64,000 nucleotides of DNA from Rhyzopertha dominica (GCA_025024175.1 QCXZ01000041.1:32111786-32175785); one strand, 5' to 3'. Shown: positions 21,541 to 33,197, counted from the stretch's first letter. Numbers and translations are program-made. Notes: generated from the letters alone by a model not told the origin.

Positions 21541-23600
21541 TAGAAATATAGTAAATATATTAAGTCAAACAAACCTTTATAAAACGTTTTTATAAAACAA
21601 CGTACTTCTGTAAACATTGTCACATCGTTTATTATAATGCTTAAAAACTCAAATTAGGCGCATCTTTATAAGACATTTCAGTTCTGCATATAGTATTCTA
21701 TAACGGCCTTAGTAGGTGTTTTGTAAATAGTTACAGAGATGTCATAAAAATTACTATAAATCAGTTATAAAACGGTTTTATGCGACAATTCTGTTGCATT
21801 CGGCAACTTTAATGGGATTCTTCGGTATTATAAGTGATTTGACGGAAAATGATTTATTTCTTAATGGTCCGTTGAAGTTGCAACCAATTTTGTAAAATAC
21901 AACATGTCCGTAGACCGAGATATATACCGTAACAGATGCCATAATAGTATGCGAAGTATTAAAATAAATAAATAAATCAAAATAAGTATTTCACCAATTT
22001 AAAATATATGCTTAAAATACGAAAAATCTTTTTAATCGTGTTGCTTCTTAAACTTATTTGGACTGTTTATAAACCTCATTTCATGATCAAATTCCTTTAT
22101 AAACATATAATTTGTTCATTACATTGTTGTTATAAAAAAATATTTTTAATTGATTTAACACAATGGCGGCCACATATGTGATTAAAATCTGGACAATATA
22201 ATATAACACATTTATCACGGAAGAAAGAAATACCAATACAACAACACTGTTTTTTACATAATCGAATCAAGGTTTAATATAATTGTTTTATTATATATAT
22301 TATAACATTAATTGTTCTATAAATTTTTTTGTAAAAGTTTACAAAATGTGTTATTAACACTGTTTTATAATTTTACTGTACGAGCCATTCTTAATACTAC
22401 ATCATATAATTTAATGTACTGAAGCTGAATACTCGTAAGGGAAAAGCCTTATAAAAAGACATCAATGAAGTAAGTATGTTGTTTGGAAATTATAAAATCA
22501 TTTTGCTTGTTGAGACACCCTCGAAAAAGGGTATATTTTTACACTAAAAAGAACCACTTAGCACTAACTGCTAAAAATATCGTCCTTACCATATTTGTAT
22601 ATATTTACAACTAAGCTGAATTCGAATAGTCATTTAACCGACATTTTAATAAAATATTGATAATGAAAACTAGTTTAACTTCATTATTCATCTACAACCT
22701 TTTTAGTTGCAATATAAAGCTGGTAAAGCGCATTCAGCTTTATTTAGCCGCGTTTAGTGCCATAATGTAACCGAACGAATATTTAACAAATTACATTGTT
22801 GTCCAAAAGCACAAGCAAATTAAATGTGAACCAATTAAGTTTACACTATGGTACTGACAATTCAATGGCTAAATAAATTAAATTATGTTTTCAAATATGG
22901 TCGCTGCAAACTTCAATTTAATCACACGGGTACTTGATAACCAGTGCTCATAGTGTCGTTAAATTCAAACGATGCAAACGGCATATGCGGCCTAATTTTG
23001 CTGAACTGTACCAGGGAGTAGAGCAATTTCCGTAAGATAAGAAACTTGTTGGTGTTCTGTCTTGTGTATCCATATGTAGAAAGCATGGTCGATGGCAAGT
23101 ACAGTTCTGTACTGAAACTTTTGAGAACGAACGTCTTCATGACCTGACCTCATTACATTAGCTTTTTTGAATTAGTCACAATTTGACAACGCCGTAGAGT
23201 TTTTCTCGGAAATTTCTCTTCCGACCTGTTGGAGTTAGAAAGAAATTAGTGGCATAGCTTTTTCCATTTCATGTGATGTTCTAATTCCCGATTTGGCAGA
23301 TTCACGAACTAACTATAGACTCAAATTTGATTAGTTTTTTGTTATCTTTAACTAGATTTGTTATATTTTATAATTTATAATGATAACGGAATAACGACAA
23401 GCTTTGCGCCATAGATGGTAGGTTGGGCTTCTTGCAAAAATGGTAGTAATGCTTGGTTTCATAATTATAAGTTAATTAATTGTTAATGTTGCTAGAAACA
23501 TCGGCCTTCTATTGTTGCAACAAATAATATATTCTGTCTCACACGTAAGTTTTGTTAAGTGCAATCAACTAAAAGTAAGCCAAGCTTTTAATTAGTTATG
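21541..23600. other. AT-rich non-coding DNA
   Basis: Very AT-rich, with long A and T runs. A 72-codon minus frame at 22922-23140 has no domain I recognise. Nothing else supported. Confidence 0.5.
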
Positions 23601-23619
23601 TCGTTGTTCGAATACATTA

Positions 23620-24276
23620 TAACTTTAATGTATTATATAAGCCGACATCATAGAACTTTTTGAGTATTTTTCCACTCGTAATTAATGCTGTCTGCTCTCG
23701 CCCTGTCTCGTTTTGTCATGTTGGTATTTTATCTTGATTTCAAAAGAAATCTCGGTAATAACAATTGAAACCATCTGGACCATCAGAAAAAAAATCTGAA
23801 ATTAAAACAAAAATAACAGTTTAATTCTAGGTTAAATTGTAAAGTTGTGGTTTACATTTTCCCGATTTCGATTCATATTCTCGTGAGCAAATTCCAAATG
23901 GGCTGGTTTATGCTGAGGAAGATGATTCGGAAATTTTCTTAGTTTTTGGGGTACAATGTGTCCACTTTTCTTCAGAACCATAGAACTATAGTCCATTTTG
24001 AAACATCAAGCCCGCAATCTTGGGCAATTCTTTTTCGACTTTTTAAAGTGTTACTCGCTGTAGCAATAATTCTTCTTGCAGCCCTGGGCGATTTGTTTTC
24101 TTAGGGCCACCTTTTTTGTTTGTGCCATACTGTTCAGGGTTTCGCAAATAATTGGCGACAACTTTACGAGATCGGCTAATTCTTTGAGCAATTTTTCTGC
24201 GACTAAAGCCATCATCCCAAAACACTAAGATTTAAACCTTTTTCCATGGCACTCAGATACCTTCCACGAGGCATTG
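23620..24276 (-). pseudogene. Tc1-like transposase remnant
   Basis: Starting from an MPRG-type start at about 24276, the minus strand encodes a bipartite HTH region. The frame at 24043-24225 has 'GFSRRKIAQRISRSRKVV', 'YLRNPEQYGT' and a basic 'GGPKKTNR' linker, which matches the DNA-binding domain of Tc1-family transposases. After frame breaks, 'KPAHLEFAHENM' and 'DGPDGFNCYY' (the blocks before and after the first catalytic Asp) can be read near 23895 and 23780. The second and third catalytic residues were not found. The gene is dead. Its upstream end and terminal repeat are separated from it by the BEL/Pao element that inserted at 24447. Confidence 0.75.
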
Positions 24277-24373
24277 TTAACACAATTGCTACAACACGTT
24301 GATAATTAATAGTAACTCAATATTTATAAATATGTTCTTGACGTTCGATCACAGCCACCTAAAAGTTTTTTTA

Positions 24374-24393
24374 AGTGGCGCTATAGTTATGCA
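24374..24393 (-). repeat. Inner copy of the Tc1-like terminal motif
   Basis: 'TGGCGCTATAGTTATGCACC' is nearly the same as 'TGGGGCTATAGTTATGCTCC' at 30575-30594, in the same orientation. Without the BEL/Pao element the two would be roughly 160 bp apart. Tc1/Tc3-type ends often hold two transposase-binding sites, which would explain the repeat. Confidence 0.55.
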
Positions 24394-24447
24394 CCAAGCA
24401 ATTTTGGAAATTATTCCATTAAATTACGTAAATTATTAATAAATTAC

Positions 24448-24612
24448 TGTGGGGAATTTTAAGGGATTACACCTTGAATATCTGGTACTGCTTTATTAAA
24501 GAAATACATTAACATTTGTATTTTGAAAGGAAGTTTGAAGTATCTATATTTTATTTCATAGCAACCTTATTAAAAGTCATTCTGGGCGCCTGGATTTAAA
24601 ATGTTTTGCACA
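24448..24612 (-). repeat. BEL/Pao copy 1, 3' LTR
   Basis: 165 bp. Matches the 5' LTR except for one G in a G run and single substitutions in the 'ATATCTGG' and 'TTCTGGGC' parts. Confidence 0.95.
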
Positions 24613-24625
24613 TACCCCCGCCCTT
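24613..24625 (-). promoter_or_regulatory. Polypurine tract, BEL/Pao copy 1
   Basis: On the minus strand AAGGGCGGGGGTA directly abuts the 3' LTR, where plus-strand DNA synthesis would be primed. Confidence 0.8.
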
Positions 24626-24709
24626 GAAAAACCAAAGTTTTTTAACACACGAAAAACTCACTTCTAAATGTGAACAAACCCTATCAACCTTGAATTAAAG
24701 AACGCAATG

Positions 24710-27223
24710 TTATTTATTATTCCACGCTTCAAATTCTTCTACTGGAAGTGCGCATACTTTTGATAGTACTCGTCGTATGACACCACGTGCAGTTTTTATG
24801 GAGACTACACGTACGATACTATCGCTTCCAGGGTGAAGTTCTGAGACTCTCCCTAAGAGCCATTGGGATGGAGGTATGTTGTCTTCCTTGACCATGACCA
24901 ATCTTCCTACTTGAATATTCGATTGGCCGGTTTTCCACTTTGAACGATATTGCAGCTCTGATATGTAATGCGATGACCAGCGTCGCCAGAATTGCTGGTG
25001 AAGTCTTTGCAGATGCTGGAAACTGTTCAGGCGTGACATAGGCACGTCATTTACATCAGGGTCTGGCAATGCAGTAGATTGTCGACCAATTAGGAAATGA
25101 GAAGTGGTCAGTGCGGTAATGTCGTTTGGATCAGAAGAGAGCGGAATTAGGGGACGCGAATTTAACGTGCATTCGATTTGGTTTAACACTGTTATAAAAT
25201 CCTCGAACGTTAATAATTCTTTACCCATTACTCTCAAAAGGTGGTGCTTTACCGCCTTGACTCCGGCCTCCCATAATCCGCCAAAATTTGGGGAATGAGC
25301 GGGAATAAAACTCCAACTTATTCCTTCCTTTGAAAAAGAATCATTCATGGAAGTATCAAGTCCTTTAATAAACTTTTGCATTTCATTAAGCTTATTAAAC
25401 GCACCAACAAAATTTGTGCCATTATCACTAAAAACTTTACGTGGTCTACCTCGACTAGAAACAAAGCGTCTAAACATGGCAATAAACGCCTCCGAAGTCA
25501 ATTCCGTAACTGGCTCTAAATGTATAGCCTTTGTGCTAAAACATACAAACACTGCTATGTAACATTTAGAAGTCTTACACCCGCGTCCTTTCCTATCCTT
25601 CAACATAAAGGGCCCCGCATAATCAACTCCGCATACATCGAAAGGAGGAGAAGGACTAACACGTTCGCGAGGTAACTCACCCATAATTGGGTAAAATTGA
25701 TGTGGCTTATGCTTGAAACATGTAATGCATTCACGTGTTACCTTTTCTGCTAAATATCTGCCACCAATTGGCCAATAATTATTTCTAATCGACGCTAAAA
25801 GAAGCTGTGAACCGGGATGGAGTAGCCTAACGTGTTCATATTTAAATAAAAGTACTGTGAACCAATGTTTTGCAGATATCAAAATCGGATGTTTTTTGTT
25901 GTAAGGAAAACTAGTCTTCTGCAAACGCCCGCCTACTCTTAATAACCCGTCACCATCTACAAAAGGAGATAAGCTCAACAAATAACATTTTTTAATAGTC
26001 AAAGACCCATTTTCTTTAATTTCTCTTAGTTCATTTACAAAATGTTTATTTTGCAACATTTTGATCAAGCATAACCTTGAAGCATATAAATCATTTGAGG
26101 TAAGATAGCCAACAATTCTGTCATTAGCCGAGCAACGACTATTATGTTTAAAAAGCAAAATGTACGCAACAAGGCGTATTAAACGATTAAAAGATGAAAC
26201 CCTTCCGAATGGAAATGAATCACTTGCAATCCTTTGACAAGATGAGTTACAATGCACCTTCATCTCTGGTACTTCTACAGAAAACCAATCGCAATTGTTC
26301 TGTAAAGCATATGAATCATCTTCATCTCGCAAATAAGATGGACCCTGCCACCAAATCTTACTGTCCAAAAGAATACTAGGCTTGCAACCACGAGAAATCA
26401 GATCAGCAGGGTTTTCCTCTGACCGAACATGCCTCCACCAATCAGGCTTGGTGAGTCTCTGTATTTCCGCCACCCTATTCGCAACAAAAGTTTGCAACTG
26501 ATTCGATGAACAATTTATCCAAGCAAGAACAATCGTCGAATCAGACCACAAGTATATTCCATGAAATTGAAATGTGAGTGCTTTAACAACTTTTTGAAGG
26601 AGCTGCGCGAGCAGAAAAGCTCCACACAATTCAAGTCTTGGAAGAGTTATGACTTTTACAGGTGCAACACGACCTTTTGCGCAAAGTAATTGAGACCTGC
26701 ACCCATTGCAATCAACTGATTTGATGTATATGCAAGCTCCGTATGCCCTTTGAGATGCATCTGAGAATCCATGCAACTCAATCCTATAAGAATCTTTAAA
26801 CAACGCTTGGCGAGATATGTTAAGTTTGTTTAGATTCTCTAAGTCACGTCTAAATTCAATCCATTCATCTACAGTTTCACAAGAAAGTGTTTCGTCCCAT
26901 CCAAGGTTCAAAGCCCATAATCTCTGCATCATAATTTTCGCAATCATTATGGCAGGACTTACCAAACCTAAGGGGTCAAATAACTGCGACATTTCTAAAA
27001 GGAGCCTTCGCTTTGTGAATGTGCCTTGAAAACTACATACGCTAATCCTAAATTTTAATTCGTCAGCAATAGAAGACCACAGCAATCCTAGAGTTTTGTA
27101 TTCTCTTGAGAACCTAACTGAAGATATTCACACTGCTCGGAAGAATCTAATATCCCCTGAAGAACGCAAGATTCATTATAACACCATTTTCTCAATTCGA
27201 AACAGCCACTCTTTAATACTTCA
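24710..27223 (-). pseudogene. BEL/Pao copy 1 pol, connection to integrase
   Basis: The 791-codon open stretch 24710-27085 holds, in order: a connection block 'FDPLGLVSPA'; RNase H with 'HGFSDASQRAYGAC', 'LPRLELCGA' and 'WSDSTIVLAW'; the integrase zinc finger with two His near 'HPGSQLLLASI' and 'CITC'; the integrase catalytic triad in 'CGVDYAGPF', 'FSDNGTNF' and 'FGGLWEAGVKAV'; and the C-terminal DUF5641-type domain with 'LGRVSELHPGSD'. All expected catalytic residues are visible. The stretch 27086-27223 carries the end of the reverse transcriptase in a different frame, so one frameshift lies near 27095 and another near 27245. This 3' half of pol is otherwise well preserved. Confidence 0.93.
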
Positions 27224-28850
27224 TTAACCTCCCTGCAAGTGTCGATAGTGGATAGTGTTAAAACCTGTCAACATGTCATCCACGTAGAAATCTGTAGCAA
27301 TTATCTGAGAAGCATTCGGATAAGTATTCTTAAACAGATTCGCTAATTCCATTAAACATCTTATAGCAAGAAAACTAGCAGACGTAGTCCCGTAAGTTAC
27401 GGTATTTAAGCAGTAAGTCAAAATCTTGGAGTCAGGATTTGGACGCCATAATATTAATTGAAGGATTCGATCTGATTCACTGACCAGCACCTGACGATAC
27501 ATTTTTGCTATATCTGATGTTACAACAACATTATTTATCCTAAATCGCAAAAGTATAGATAACAAGTCACTTTGAATTGTCGGTCCTATCATTTGTAGGT
27601 CATTCAAAGATACACCACTAGATGAAAGCGCTGAACCATCGAAAACAACTCGCAATTTCGTCGTCAAGCTCTCTTCTTTTTGCACACCATGGTGCGGAAG
27701 ATAATAATGAGGTTCACATTCATTGACATTTTCTAATAGTGGCATATGCCCTAGTTGTAAATACTCGTCCATAAATTCATGATACCTGCGATTCATTATT
27801 ATATTCGCATTTAACTTTCTCTCTAAAGAGTTGAACCTTATTAAAGCTCTTGACTTCGACTCACCAAGAAGGTTGGGAGACGATTTTAGTGGCAAGGAGA
27901 CGATAAATCGACCATTACGATCTCTATTAACATTATCAACAAAATGAGCATCGCAATGTTGCTCTTCAATTGAGCGCACTCGCTGCTTGGGCAACTCTTC
28001 AAGTTCCCAAAACTTTACTAATTCATTATTAAGATCAGAATCTTTGTTAAAGCTACAATTAACTGATAACTGTTTATTCTGTTCATTGCCTACGCAACCG
28101 GAAACTATCCAACCCAACTTCGTCTTTTGTATTAATGGTAAGCCCTTACCTATTCGAATTTGCCCTATGCAGAGTAGATTCCAAAATAAACTTGCACCTA
28201 TGAGAATATCAATCTCAGATGGTTTATAAAAGTTGGGATCTGCCAACTTAATATGCTTAGGGATATGAAGAGATGAAACATCAAATCGTTTGCTAGGCAA
28301 GTCCTCATTTATTTTATCAATGACAAAACAAGATATTTTGCTAGAAAATGAGCTACATTTTGACCTAAGGATTATATCGCAAAAAAAAATTCAGGTTTGT
28401 TTGAGATTGACCAATCCCAACAATAGATATGTTTGATGAATGCATAGGAGCATTCAATTTCTCCACGAGACTACGTGTAATGAAGTTAGACTGACTCCCG
28501 GAGTCTAATAAAACCCTACATGCAATAAACTTATTAGTATTGACAGCCACCTCCACAACAGCAGTGGAAAGCAAGACTTCGCCACCCTGTGTGCTAAAAT
28601 TACATGTCGAAACAGTAGAAGACTCAATCGACTGAATTTTACACTCAGAAGCTAGTGGCTCAGTCTTAAAATGCAAAAGGGTGTTGTGCCTTCCTTTACA
28701 ATACTTGCAAAACTTAAAGCAATGATGCTTACCATTTCGGGGTCTAAAACAAGCAATGCATAAATTTAAATCTTTTACCTTCTTTAGTCTTTCGCTTTGA
28801 GTCAAATCCAAAAAAACCTTTGCAATTAAAAATTGTATGACCTTCACCAC
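27224..28850 (-). pseudogene. BEL/Pao copy 1 pol, protease and reverse transcriptase
   Basis: The frame 28365-28850 contains Cys/His knuckles ('CKYCKGRHNTLLH') and the aspartic protease core 'VLLDSGSQSNF'. It ends in a run of nine T (minus strand, about 28382-28390), after which homology goes on in another frame: a single-base indel in the homopolymer. The frame 27224-28300 then carries the reverse transcriptase: 'TTKLRVVFDGSA' and the catalytic blocks 'TSDIAKMYRQV' and 'YVDDMLTG'. Both catalytic regions are intact. Compared with copy 2 at 33471-38534 the order and spacing are the same. The breaks make it non-functional as it stands, though the T-run indel could be a sequencing error. Confidence 0.93.
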
Positions 28851-29896
28851 AGATATAGCATTTTAGTTCTGAAACTAAAAAACTATGTTTCGCATTTTTC
28901 ATTGCATTAGGTTTTGATTTTGACTCGTTACTTTCAAAAGCCCTTAAAACATTAGCCTTGCCACGCAAAAATTCTTTAAATTCATCAAAAGTAGGTAAAA
29001 TATCCTTTGTTTTACATTCCTCCCATTCTCGTGCAGTGGTGGGATCTAAACGCTCTCGCATGAAGTAAATTAGTAAGCAATCCCAATCCTTGGTGGATTG
29101 GCCAAGAGACTCTAAAGCTCGCAAATTTTTAACAGCCCCATCGATAAGATTTCGAAGTCCTTCACTTGACTCTTTATACAATGGTTTTATCGCAAATAAT
29201 GATTTAACGTGATCATATATTAATAATTTCTTATGATCGTACCTTTCGCAAATGGTACTCCACGCAATATTATAGTTTTTTGCTTAAAGAGTCAAAGAGT
29301 GAATGATGTCAGATGCGGCTCCATGCAATGATGTTCGCAGGTAGTGAAATTTCTCAATATCACTGATAGTTCTGTTACCATCTATTAAAGAACCAAACAT
29401 GTCTTTAAATTCCAACCATTGAGACATTTCACCACTAAATTTAGGAAGATTTATCACGGAAAGCTTGATACTTCCATTAGCAGCGACAAAATTATTTGCG
29501 CTAACGCTATTATTTAGGTACATGATCACATGATGATTTCGTGCTTCCTGAACTCTCTTTTGAATTTTGAAAACCCGCATCAAGTAATGCGCTGGCATTA
29601 CCAATTTCTGTATAAAATATATTTTCAAAATCCTCTCTCTCTTGATTATCTTTTTCAACATCATTTTCAACTTCCGCGATTACAAATTGTAATTGCTCGA
29701 ATTCATTTAACAAGTCTTTTACCGCGTCTAAACGGCATTGCAATTGATGACGTTCATTGTCATTAGGGACACATTCTTCCCTTCCCGCAATATTATTTTT
29801 TAAGTTACTCACGAACTTTTGAAACCTTGTCAAGCTGGCCTTAATAACACCACGTTTTCTTATTGCTCTTTGAAAGTCAGTATCAGCCTCAGACAT
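28744..29896 (-). pseudogene. BEL/Pao copy 1 gag
   Basis: By comparison with copy 2 the natural start is the MSE at 29896 (the frame is open upstream to 29920). The N-terminal part is a charged helical region with 'NEFEQLQFVIAEVEND'. A frameshift at about 29510-29560 leads into the next frame, which has 'LPKFSGEMSQWLEFKD' (DUF1759 core) and 'YLRTSLHGAASDIIHSL'. A TAA stop at 29284-29286 then interrupts the same frame, which continues with 'YNIAWSTICERYD' and 'DCLLIYFMRERLD' to a knuckle 'CYICGEGHTIFNC' near 28840, where another frameshift leads into the protease frame. Gag would form the particle that packages the element's RNA. It is dead here. Confidence 0.9.
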
Positions 29897-30319
29897 ACTA
29901 CAAAGTAATATCGCAAACACAAGTTAACCGCATATCTAATGCACACAGTCGCAAAACAGAAAAAACGCAATAAAAGGATACCGCATCTGACCTACCCTCA
30001 GTTACTTTTCTTCCCTTTTCTACATCTACCGGCAACAAATCCAAATAGTCCAACAGCCCCGTCAGCGTAGTGATTCGCAATGATGTGTCACTACTCTTCG
30101 CAAAATAGTTGGCAAAATGGAGTTCTGGAGTACTTAGCTGGTATCGCAGAAATGATGTTCCCTGCTGGTGTCAGTAGTAAATATCTTACTTCTTGGCCGC
30201 AGCCAACAGCTCGTGACAGCGCAGCAGACACACAATCGCAAATTCCAAATGACTACAATTGCAAATCCAAATGACTTCAAACTTCTTTCTCACAGCAGCA
30301 TCCAACTCGTAAGGACCAA
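29897..30319 (-). other. BEL/Pao copy 1 untranslated leader
   Basis: About 420 bp between the 5' LTR and the gag start. The primer site is at its LTR end. Short frames here are incidental. Confidence 0.8.
30301..30318 (-). promoter_or_regulatory. Primer-binding site, BEL/Pao copy 1
   Basis: One base after the 5' LTR the minus strand begins TGGTCCTTACGAG. It starts with the TGG that pairs with a tRNA CCA end. It resembles the tRNA-Tyr 3' end as I recall it from insects, with one extra base; the tRNA identity is an inference. Confidence 0.65.
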
Positions 30320-30485
30320 TGTGGGGGAATTTTAAGGGATTACACCTTGAATATATGGTACTGCTTTATTAAAGAAATACATTAACATTTGTATTTTGAA
30401 AGGAAGTTTGAAGTATCTATATTTTATTTCATAGCAACCTTATTAAAAGTCATTCTAGGCGCCTGGATTTAAAATGTTTTGCACA
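30320..30485 (-). repeat. BEL/Pao copy 1, 5' LTR
   Basis: 166 bp, TG..CA. Followed on the right by the target duplication ATTAC. Confidence 0.95.
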
Positions 30486-30490
30486 ATTAC

Positions 30491-30599
30491 TTTAAATAGT
30501 CCAGTTCCTATTATTTTTATTCCTTTTACCCTTTTTGTAAGTTACATTAATTTACGTTTGGATTTGGCCAAGCTGGGGCTATAGTTATGCTCCCCAGTG
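30491..30599 (-). repeat. Terminal part of the Tc1-like transposon
   Basis: Read on the minus strand it begins CACTGGGGAGCATAACTATA next to a TA dinucleotide (30600-30601), the type of end expected for a Tc1/mariner element. With the BEL/Pao insertion removed it joins the transposase remnant at 23620-24276. Confidence 0.65.
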
Positions 30600-30601
30600 T
30601 A

Positions 30602-31565
30602 TTTATAGAAAATCGAGACATACATTAACAAACAGTTGTTGCACACCTTGTAAGTACAAAATGTCCATCTTTAAGAGTTTGATCCATAAATTGCTAAACG
30701 ATCCTTTTTTCGCAGAAAATTGCAATAATCAACTAATATACATATATAATTTGGCCAACATAAACGGATACAAACAAAAGTTATTAAACAAACACAAATA
30801 TGTATAAATTTGATACATAATACAAGTATGTTTGTCTTGAAAGAGAAACCATATTGTAACAATATTTAGATATAATCCTTCAATATAAGGCAGACTGCAA
30901 AATGTACTTTAATAAATTTAATGTAAACCTTGCCTTTGGTTATAACTGTATATTAAGAAACATATTGCATAGCACTCTGGATAACGAAAACATGTTAAGG
31001 GAATCGGGAATGTATGAAACTAAGTAAATGTTCTGTCTAAAAAAATACGTTGGATAAACAAAACGTTACGTTAAAACCGACATTGGCATTGCATCGTAAT
31101 GAAACAGGTCACACGAAACACTCTTTTCGGACAAGAAAGTATAATTATTTACTCACCAGCATAAATAAATCTGTTCTATTTCATAATTAAGTTTCCCATA
31201 TTATATATTTCGTAACTCTATAATGCTTGCAACCTTGCAATAGTTGGCGGCCATGGCAGAACGTTGGTGTTGAAAGTATTTATCAAGACAAGACAGGACA
31301 ATATATGTAAATATTCTTGGTATAATCTTATTGTCTTGTATTGGTCGCTAATTCTCTTGATTTCAAGACAAGAGTAGGACACTATCCTGTATTGTCTTGC
31401 GACAACACTACTCGTAATATCAGTGAAAATAGAATTGTCTGTAATGAATGACCCCATAGTCCGCAAAGTGATTGCTTCCATCACTAATGCGATATGAAAT
31501 TATGTTCGATGAAATGCAAGCAGCGTGCAAACGTTTGTTTCGAAACCACCAAAAGTATGTCAAAC
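30602..31565. other. Non-coding, with clustered TGTCTTG/CAAGACA motifs
   Basis: Around 31280-31405 there are at least four copies of TGTCTTG or its complement within about 125 bp. No protein is recognised in the 88-codon minus frame that overlaps them. The rest is AT-rich. Confidence 0.45.
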
Positions 31566-32079
31566 CAGTAGCGGATCCAGGGGGGAAGGCTAAGGGCCTC
31601 AAGTCCCCCGGTCAAAAAAAAAGCTCTGGATTCACCCATGACAAATCTCAAACTTAATATTATCTTACTTTTTCAGAACAACATTACAACTACAGTATAT
31701 TCTTTATCACCTATCTTTACTTGATCCACTAGTAAGTATAGTATTTTTCAACTTTATATTTCTATAAAAAGGCGTCAAGTTTTTAAACCACGCGGCACGG
31801 ACAATGCGCGCAAGCTCTCTTTCCTCTGTAGCGCGTGCTGTCGTGTCGTTGTCGTGTCAACTGTCAACAGTTGTTTATTAATTAAGAACGCAGTGTGCTT
31901 TCATTTGATTTTGTAAAATTTGGATTAAAATGACATCTAAACGTAAACAAGGAGATCTTTGTTCTTCGTTTGTTTTACTGAAAAAAAAAGAAAGAAGAGG
32001 ACGAGTTCTGCGAAAATGAACCAATATCACCTAGAAACAATGTCAGCGACCTGTCATCGTCGACCCAAAGTTATTCCGG
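31566..32079 (+). mobile_element. hAT-like transposon 5' end with first coding exon
   Basis: The tip CAGTAGCGGATCCAGGGGGG resembles the common hAT end CAGTGGCGGATCC. About 360 bp later an ATG at 31930 opens 'MTSKRKQGDL', followed by a Lys-rich and then acidic stretch typical of the start of hAT transposases of the ZMYM/52-kDa-repressor type. A frame change occurs in an A run at about 31981-31989. The exon ends at TTCCG followed by GTAAGT at 32079-32084, a strong splice donor. The rest of the gene and the 3' tip are not found in this window. I infer a 5' fragment of an intron-containing hAT gene. Confidence 0.5.
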
Positions 32080-33008
32080 TAAGTACCTGTACATCCTTCT
32101 GATTATTTTGTATGTACTAGTCAGGTAACTTCGTAAAAACGTAATTATTCGATTTTGTTATTTTTATTCGGTTGAGTTCGTTAATTTTTCGGTTGGTGTT
32201 GCATTGGGTGTGGGTGGTGGGTGGCTATAGATTGAACTCTGGGTGTGTGTGGACTTCCCACTCTATGATCCCTGCATGTCCTACAAGGGAGAGCGTAAGT
32301 TAAGGTTGGGGTATCGCCGTAAGCTAATACATGGGCGTCATACACCGCTACAAAACGGGAAATATAAAAAATTACTCATTCTATTAGAAATACGAAGTGA
32401 TCCTTAACAATAAGAAGAATTGATGCTTCGCGTGAGCTATTTGTTAAGTTTATAATTGCTATATATTTAATATAGTAACAGCGTAAACATTGCGTAAAAT
32501 TTTACCTATGGCGCGAACACTTGCTTTTCGATTACTTTGAATTCTGATGTACTATTCAAAAGAAGTTTTAGCATACGTAAATGCCCAATTCCTTACCTTT
32601 ATATTGGTTCCTATTTCGTTACAGACTATACGGTATTCTTTTAGATTTCCTGTTTTGAAGGAAGTCATTTATCACCAAATCGGCAACGTCAATAAGGTAG
32701 ATATTCGCTGCGAATTTAAGATGGAAATTGACAGATCACAATAAAATCGCGTCTTCGCTAAAGCGGTATAGTTTAGACGTAGTCCAGCAAAACATTGATA
32801 GATGGTGGTGTATGAGATTAGGTTGTTGCATGTGCTAAGGAGGGAAGAGTGCCGTACGACCTTTGACCTTTGACTATTGAATATAAATTCAGGTTCAGGT
32901 GAACAGTAACAGTAATCATTTATATGTATTATGTATGTACTATTTTAATCTATTAGGCCCTATAGGTACTTTAAACATGTAATGAAAAGTGGTAAAGTTA
33001 AAGCCATG
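32080..33008. other. Non-coding, possibly intron of the hAT-like gene
   Basis: Starts with a splice donor; includes a GGTGGGTGG-type G-rich patch near 32210-32225. No acceptor plus exon could be supported before the BEL/Pao insertion. Confidence 0.4.
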
Positions 33009-33013
33009 AATGT

Positions 33014-33177
33014 TGTTTGGTATAAATCCGGCAACAACGCAAGTAAAAACGAACAGTTGGCAACAACCGCGTGTAGAGACGGGTGCGCGCATCCCAGCCC
33101 TCCCGGACACAAGAGTTTATTAAATATAAACGTCTCGAATAACTAAGGTGTGATAGTTTTATTGACACCAGAGAACA
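33014..33177 (+). repeat. BEL/Pao copy 2, 5' LTR
   Basis: 164 bp. A TATAAAT motif lies at 33021-33027 and ATTAAA near 33119, so the LTR carries plausible promoter and poly(A) signals despite its small size. Confidence 0.97.
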
Positions 33178-33179
33178 TT

Positions 33180-33197
33180 TGGTCCTTCGGAGCAGGA
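33180..33197 (+). promoter_or_regulatory. Primer-binding site, BEL/Pao copy 2
   Basis: Two bases after the 5' LTR, TGGTCCTTCGGAGC. It shares TGGTCCTT with the site of copy 1 and resembles the complement of an insect tRNA-Tyr 3' end (from memory). Confidence 0.7.

Larger units (their letters stand above)
24448..30485 (-). mobile_element. BEL/Pao LTR retrotransposon, copy 1 (disabled)
   Basis: A 6,038-bp element on the minus strand, flanked by ATTAC at 24443-24447 and 30486-30490, the 5-bp duplication expected for BEL/Pao. Both LTRs run TG..CA and differ at about three positions in 165 bp, so the insertion is fairly recent. It has a tRNA-type primer site, a purine-rich tract and all gag-pol domains. 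About five frameshifts and one premature stop disable the coding part. It sits inside the 5' region of a Tc1-like transposon. Confidence 0.95.
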
